From Desulfovibrio sp. (GTDB lineage: Bacteria > Desulfobacterota > Desulfovibrionia > Desulfovibrionales > Desulfovibrionaceae), in NCBI GenBank assembly GCA_014804905.1, contig JAAUYX010000076.1:2928-12693 (forward strand): a DNA stretch of 9,766 bases. Reading direction: 5' to 3'. Below the pieces are notes generated by a model. It saw nothing but the letters and a program-made list of their open reading frames with translations. It ran no database searches and was not told the origin of the DNA. Below are positions 7,016 to 9,766 of this stretch, in pieces; position 1 is the stretch's first letter; every line of letters begins with the position of its first letter. The position numbers and the translations under genes were made by a program.

Positions 7016-7112
7016 TTTTTGCTGCTGGCAGCGTCAGAAAAAAATTTCCTCGGTCGAGTACTTGAGTACACTCCCTTCGGAAATTATTTTTCTTCCTTGC
7101 CAGCAGCAAAAA
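7016..7112. repeat. Large AT-rich imperfect inverted repeat; possible trp operon terminator or dispersed element
   Basis: Perfect 15-base outer arms TTTTTGCTGCTGGCA (7016-7030) and TGCCAGCAGCAAAAA (7098-7112). A second block, AGAAAAAAATTTCC on the left and the near-complement of AGAAAAATAATTTCC on the right, extends the stem after a 4-5 base mismatch. The loop (about 7050-7080) contains further self-complementarity, GTACT-TG-AGTAC and GAGT/ACTC. On the plus strand a T-rich run follows at 7114-7124, so the hairpin could end the trp transcript. Its size and base composition also fit a miniature repeat element. No clear target-site duplication flanks it. Confidence 0.7.
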
Positions 7113-7129
7113 ATCTTATTTTTTAGGAT

Positions 7130-7183
7130 CCTTCCGGCACCAGCACCCGTCTTTTGCTTCGCTTCAGACGGACTTAAGGAAGG
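7130..7183. repeat. Nested inverted repeat in the trpA-downstream spacer
   Basis: Outer arms CCTTCC (7130-7135) / GGAAGG (7178-7183) enclose inner arms CCGTCT (7147-7152) / AGACGG (7166-7171) with a 13-base loop. The two stems are separated by 11 unpaired bases on the left and 6 on the right. No poly-T follows, so it is not a standard terminator; it may be an RNA structural element or part of the same insertion as the neighbouring hairpin. Confidence 0.45.
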
Positions 7184-7210
7184 TCGTTCTCCTGAGAGGC
7201 CAGCATAACC

Positions 7211-7246
7211 ACAAGAAAAGAGGCGGAGCACGATGCTCCGCCTCTT
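7211..7246 (-). terminator. Intrinsic terminator of the AMIN/TPR minus-strand unit
   Basis: Perfect 13-bp stem AAGAGGCGGAGCA (7218-7230) / TGCTCCGCCTCTT (7234-7246) with a 3-base loop. Read on the minus strand it is followed by TTTTCTTG, a proper U-tract, and it lies 33 bases past the stop of the AMIN gene. On the plus strand the following bases (GGCATTT) are a poor tract, so termination is mainly of minus-strand transcripts. Confidence 0.88.
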
Positions 7247-7279
7247 GGCATTTCAGCGGGAGTTGTTTCCGCGGGCTGG

Positions 7280-8122
7280 CTACTGGTCCACGCGCACATC
7301 CACGCCGTCCCCGGTCTTGGCCGGGATGACGCGCGCGGTGCGCGGCTTGCCCTTGAGGTCGATGACGATGCGGGTGCGGCCATCCAGGTCGCCCACGCGC
7401 ACGGCGCTCACCAGCGGATTCTTGGGCACGGCCGGGGCCTTGACCTCCCAGTCACCCTCAAGGTCCAGCACCACGCGGTCGGGATTTTCGAGATTCATGC
7501 TCTTGTAGCGCAGGGGGCCATTGCCCGTGAGGCGCACCGTGGCCCCGTTGTCACGGGCAAAGACCACAAAGCGCGTGATGGTGCGCGGTCCTGTGGCTTT
7601 CTCCTGTGCGGGGGCCTTTTTGGCAGGAGCCGGTGCGGCGGTGGCGCGCTCCTGTGCGGGCTTGCGCGGAGCCGTTTCCTTCGGAGCCGGGGCCGCAGCC
7701 TTGGGCTGCGCCTGCGGGGCCGGGGCGACCGCGGGCGGCGTGGGGACGGCCGGGGGCGTAGGCGTCGGGGTGGTACCGTGCAGGGCCGCGTTCGCCTCCT
7801 GCTGCTCTACGGCCAGGGCCGCGGCAGCGGCAGCCTTGGCCTCGCGCTCGCTCTCGGCCGCGCGTTCCACGGCCTCGGGCAGCACGTCGGGCACTCGCGG
7901 CGCGTCCTCTGTAACGGCGGGCGCAAGGGTGGGGGCGGGGGATGGCGCGGGCACGGGATATTCCGGCGCGGGCTCGGTCATGGGCGTGTCGGCCACCACC
8001 GTCTGTTCGCTCCGGGCCGTGGGCCGCGGTTCCGGGGCGCGCCCCAGGCGCTGGTTGAGCAGGATGAGCGCCATGCCCAGGATGCAGACCGCCAGGATAA
8101 GAAAGAAAATGGTCTTGTTCAT
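7280..8122 (-). CDS. Membrane-anchored Ala/Pro-rich protein with C-terminal AMIN domain
   Basis: 280 residues in three parts. Residues 4-22 are a hydrophobic stretch after a short MNKT start: one N-terminal membrane segment with the rest probably in the periplasm. Residues 30-178 are low-complexity, rich in Pro, Ala, Glu and Lys, with repeated PTP/PAP motifs; a short Glu/Ala-rich stretch at about 80-112 may be helical. Residues 183-277 resemble an AMIN domain (alternating beta strands, with DRVVLDLEG and TRIVIDLKG as paired motifs). AMIN domains in known proteins bind peptidoglycan or target amidases and secretins to the envelope; here no enzyme domain is attached. The start ATG is preceded by GAGGAG about 9 bases upstream. 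The gene lies 59 bases after a TPR-like gene in the same orientation and shares its terminator. An envelope-binding or scaffold role is inferred; the partner is unknown. Confidence 0.82.
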   Translation of the reverse strand: MNKTIFFLILAVCILGMALILLNQRLGRAPEPRPTARSEQTVVADTPMTEPAPEYPVPAPSPAPTLAPAVTEDAPRVPDVLPEAVERAAESEREAKAAAAAALAVEQQEANAALHGTTPTPTPPAVPTPPAVAPAPQAQPKAAAPAPKETAPRKPAQERATAAPAPAKKAPAQEKATGPRTITRFVVFARDNGATVRLTGNGPLRYKSMNLENPDRVVLDLEGDWEVKAPAVPKNPLVSAVRVGDLDGRTRIVIDLKGKPRTARVIPAKTGDGVDVRVDQ

Positions 8123-8181
8123 GCCGTGAGGCTCCTCGTTCTCCGGCGCGAAGCGCCGTGACAGGCTGGGGCAGGGGGCGC

Positions 8182-8967
8182 TCAGGCCGCGCCCGCTTTC
8201 CCGGTTTTGTGCGCCGTCCGGGCCGGACGGCGGGACTCGCGCCGGATATGGGCGAGCATACGGGGATAGACCGGTTCCGCCCCGTCAAGGTGCATGGCCT
8301 TTTCCACATGGGCGGCCGCCTGGTCCCAGGCCCCGAGCGCGCAGAGGATGCGCGCGAGATTGAAATGCCCGTGGTCGTCGTCGGGCGAAAGTTCGAGCAC
8401 GCGCAGTCCGCAGCGCAGGGCGATTTCCGGCAGGTCCTTCTTGCGCAGGGTGACGCCGAAATCGCGGAACATGTGCTTGTGGGAGGGCACGATGCCGTCC
8501 TTGGTCTCGGCGATCTGTTCCAGCGCCGTCAGGGCGGCCTCGCGCTCGCGCGGACGCGAAAGGCCGCGGATGGCCTTGCGGAAGCTGCCGCGCAGGTCGT
8601 TCTCTATCTGCTTGGCCCGGCGGGCGAGCTCCAGCTCGCGCAGGGTGTCGTCATTGAGCTCCGCCGCCATGCGCGGGGTGGCGGTGTCCGCCGGGTCCGG
8701 CTCGCGCTCGGCGCTCGCGATGTCGGGCAGCGTGATGGGCGCCACAAGGATGGAGGGCTCGAGCTGGAAGCCGCTCTGGAGGCGGCCTGCGCTGATGAGG
8801 CGCACCCGGGAACTGGGCTCGAGCGCGCCGTCCAGCTCCTGGATGGCGTAGTCCGCCGGGGAAAGCTCCCAGACGAAGAAGCGCGCCGCATGGCCCTTTT
8901 TGCCGCCGCGGGACGCGCCCGCGCGGGGCCGCTCGGAATAGACGCCAAGGTATCTGGGCTGTCGCAT
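8182..8967 (-). CDS. TPR-like protein of unknown function
   Basis: 261 residues, no signal peptide or membrane segment, so probably cytoplasmic. The N-terminal part (1 to about 85: RYLGVYS, FFVWEL, ADYAIQELD, then a beta-rich stretch ending ILVAPITLPD) matches no family I can name. Residues 86-105 are a variable linker, 106-160 look helical and charged, and about 163-231 resemble two tetratricopeptide repeats (LPEIALRCGLRVLELSPDD; HFNLARILCALGAWDQAAAHVEKAMHLD), which usually mediate protein contacts. The tail is basic (Arg/Lys). ATG 8967 is chosen because the recognisable protein begins there, but it lacks a ribosome-binding site. In-frame ATG 8982, with GGGGCG 5 bases upstream, would add MYISA. 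The gene is upstream of the AMIN gene and divergent from hypA. Confidence 0.8.
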   Translation of the reverse strand: MRQPRYLGVYSERPRAGASRGGKKGHAARFFVWELSPADYAIQELDGALEPSSRVRLISAGRLQSGFQLEPSILVAPITLPDIASAEREPDPADTATPRMAAELNDDTLRELELARRAKQIENDLRGSFRKAIRGLSRPREREAALTALEQIAETKDGIVPSHKHMFRDFGVTLRKKDLPEIALRCGLRVLELSPDDDHGHFNLARILCALGAWDQAAAHVEKAMHLDGAEPVYPRMLAHIRRESRRPARTAHKTGKAGAA

Positions 8968-8973
8968 GGCAGA

Positions 8974-9001
8974 AATGTACATTATTCGCCCCAAATAGCA
9001 A
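8974..9001 (-). promoter_or_regulatory. Candidate promoter for the TPR-AMIN unit
   Basis: On the minus strand, TTGCTA (plus 9001-8996) and TACATT (plus 8979-8974) are 16 bases apart and resemble -35/-10 boxes with 4-5 matches each. Transcription would then begin near 8967, at the ATG itself, giving a leaderless message. The match is modest and an upstream promoter is possible if translation starts at 8982. The rest of the divergent spacer (to 9108) holds a small GGCGC-TCC-GCGCC hairpin (9014-9026) and no clear hypA promoter. Confidence 0.3.
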
Positions 9002-9108
9002 GATTGCCGCCGGGGCGCTCCGCGCCGGCCGCATGGCAAGTGACACGAAAATCGGGTTTTTGCCGCAAGCTCCCTTTACGCGGAAGCACGATTGGGCTAG
9101 CCTTTTCC

Positions 9109-9462
9109 ATGCACGAAATGTCCGTGGCCATGAGCCTGCTCGAGCTCGCCCAGGAGGCGGCGGCCAGCCGGGGCTGCACCCGGCTTGAGCGCGTGCGCGT
9201 GGAGTACGGCGCGCTCGCGGGCATCATGCCCGAGGCGCTCGAGTTGTGCTTCGAGGCCGTCACGCGGAGAACCCCGCATGAGGGCGCGCGCCTTGAGCTC
9301 GTCTGCCTGCCGCTTCGCTTGCGCTGCGTGTTTTGCGGCACAGTGTTCGGCGGCGATGGCCAGGAGGCGCGCTTCACGCCCTGTCCCGGCTGCGGTGAAG
9401 TGGTCGGGCATGTGGTGGAGCAGGGCAAGGAACTGCGCCTGCTCGAGGTCGAGGCCAGCTGA
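9109..9462 (+). CDS. hypA: Hydrogenase nickel incorporation protein HypA
   Basis: HypA binds nickel and, with HypB, hands it to the large subunit of [NiFe]-hydrogenase during maturation in the cytoplasm. The 117 residues match the family length. The N-terminus is the conserved MHEMSVA, with nickel ligand His2 and Glu3. The zinc site is formed by two CxxC pairs, CVFC (about 74-77) and CPGC (about 93-96). The start is fixed by the MHE motif, because the N-terminal residues bind nickel, yet there is no good ribosome-binding site just upstream (GGGCTAGCCTTTTCC). hypB follows after 44 bases in the same direction, forming a hyp operon that continues beyond the window. Confidence 0.96.
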   Translation: MHEMSVAMSLLELAQEAAASRGCTRLERVRVEYGALAGIMPEALELCFEAVTRRTPHEGARLELVCLPLRLRCVFCGTVFGGDGQEARFTPCPGCGEVVGHVVEQGKELRLLEVEAS

Positions 9463-9506
9463 CGCCAAGCCTTTTTGCGTCCATTCCAGGAGCCCCGGAG
9501 GCCGTG

Positions 9507-9766
9507 ATGCAGATTCCCGTTGTCCGCAATGTTCTCGAAGCCAATGACAAGATGGCGGCCGAGGTGCGCCGCGAGCTGGCTTCGCGCGGCATCCTCGCGC
9601 TCAACCTCATCAGCTCGCCGGGGGCGGGCAAGACCACCCTGCTCGAGCGCACCCTGCGCGACTTGGCACCCGAATTCCGCATGGCGGTCATCGAGGGCGA
9701 CCTCCAGACGGACAACGACGCCCGGCGCGTGGCCGCCACCGGGGCGCAGGCCGTGCAGATCAACAC
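9507..9766 (+). CDS. hypB: Hydrogenase nickel incorporation GTPase HypB (5' part only)
   Basis: HypB is a GTPase that drives nickel transfer in [NiFe]-hydrogenase maturation, working with HypA. Only the first 86 codons are present; the gene runs off the right edge. The P-loop SSPGAGKTTLLE (about 33-44) and the following VIEGDLQTDNDARR, typical of the HypB/UreG family, are clear. The chain begins directly with the helix before the G domain (MQIPVVRNVLEANDKMA), so it lacks the N-terminal CxxCGC metal site of E. coli HypB and any His-rich tract. ATG 9507 follows GGAGG (9497-9501) by 5 bases; the GTG immediately before it is a less likely start. Confidence 0.95.
   Translation, partial: MQIPVVRNVLEANDKMAAEVRRELASRGILALNLISSPGAGKTTLLERTLRDLAPEFRMAVIEGDLQTDNDARRVAATGAQAVQIN

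Larger units (their letters stand above)
6924..7217. other. Gene-free spacer after trpA
   Basis: About 290 bases between the convergent ends of trpA and the AMIN-domain gene. No reading frame here looks like a protein by composition or motif. The first part is GC-rich with a small hairpin CGCGA-TAC-TCGCG (6945-6957). From about 6990 to 7130 the composition changes sharply to AT-rich, unlike everything else in the window. Two structured repeats lie here and are listed separately. Confidence 0.7.

Noticed and set aside
6957..7208. Plus-strand open frame of 83 codons in the spacer after trpA
   Set aside because: It reads through the inverted repeats, has no ribosome-binding site and no protein-like pattern.
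9020..9108. Sigma-54 promoter for hypA
   Set aside because: TGGCAAG near 9034 lacks the matching -12 GC element at the required spacing.
1..9766. tRNA, rRNA, CRISPR array, transposase, integrase or toxin-antitoxin genes
   Set aside because: None seen: no cloverleaf ends, no regularly spaced direct repeats, and no protein with matching motifs.

Overview
The window is GC-rich, with mostly G/C third codon positions, and carries a complete tryptophan biosynthesis operon followed by three smaller units. Gene content and protein sequences (TrpE, TrpA, an AMIN-domain membrane protein, HypA/HypB for nickel hydrogenases) suggest a Desulfovibrio-like sulfate reducer (Desulfovibrionaceae). That assignment rests on family resemblance only; no database was searched.

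Layout. Positions 1-125 hold no supported gene, only a strong bidirectional terminator (54-88) that separates the trp operon from whatever lies to the left. Positions 127-446 are the trp control region: a promoter with a perfect TTGACA, a 51-codon leader peptide with two adjacent Trp codons (186-341), alternative RNA hairpins, and an intrinsic terminator (370-403) just before trpE. This is a full ribosome-mediated transcription attenuator. Positions 447-6923 hold trpE, a fused trpGD, trpC, trpF, trpB and trpA. Every junction overlaps by 4 to 20 bases, so the operon is a single tightly coupled unit converting chorismate to tryptophan.

Positions 6924-7217 are a gene-free, locally AT-rich spacer dominated by a large imperfect hairpin (7016-7112) and a second nested inverted repeat (7130-7183). 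From the other side, a minus-strand pair ends at a terminator (7211-7246): a TPR-like protein of unknown role (8967 to 8182) and a membrane-anchored, Ala/Pro-rich protein with a C-terminal AMIN domain (8122 to 7280). A short divergent spacer (8968-9108) then separates this pair from plus-strand hypA and the start of hypB, which runs off the right edge. HypA and HypB deliver nickel to [NiFe]-hydrogenase.

The most interesting points are the trp attenuator, the TrpGD fusion, substitutions at usually invariant active-site positions in TrpC and TrpF, and the AT-rich hairpin after trpA, which looks like either a terminator or a dispersed repeat. I did not find a wholly new multi-gene system.
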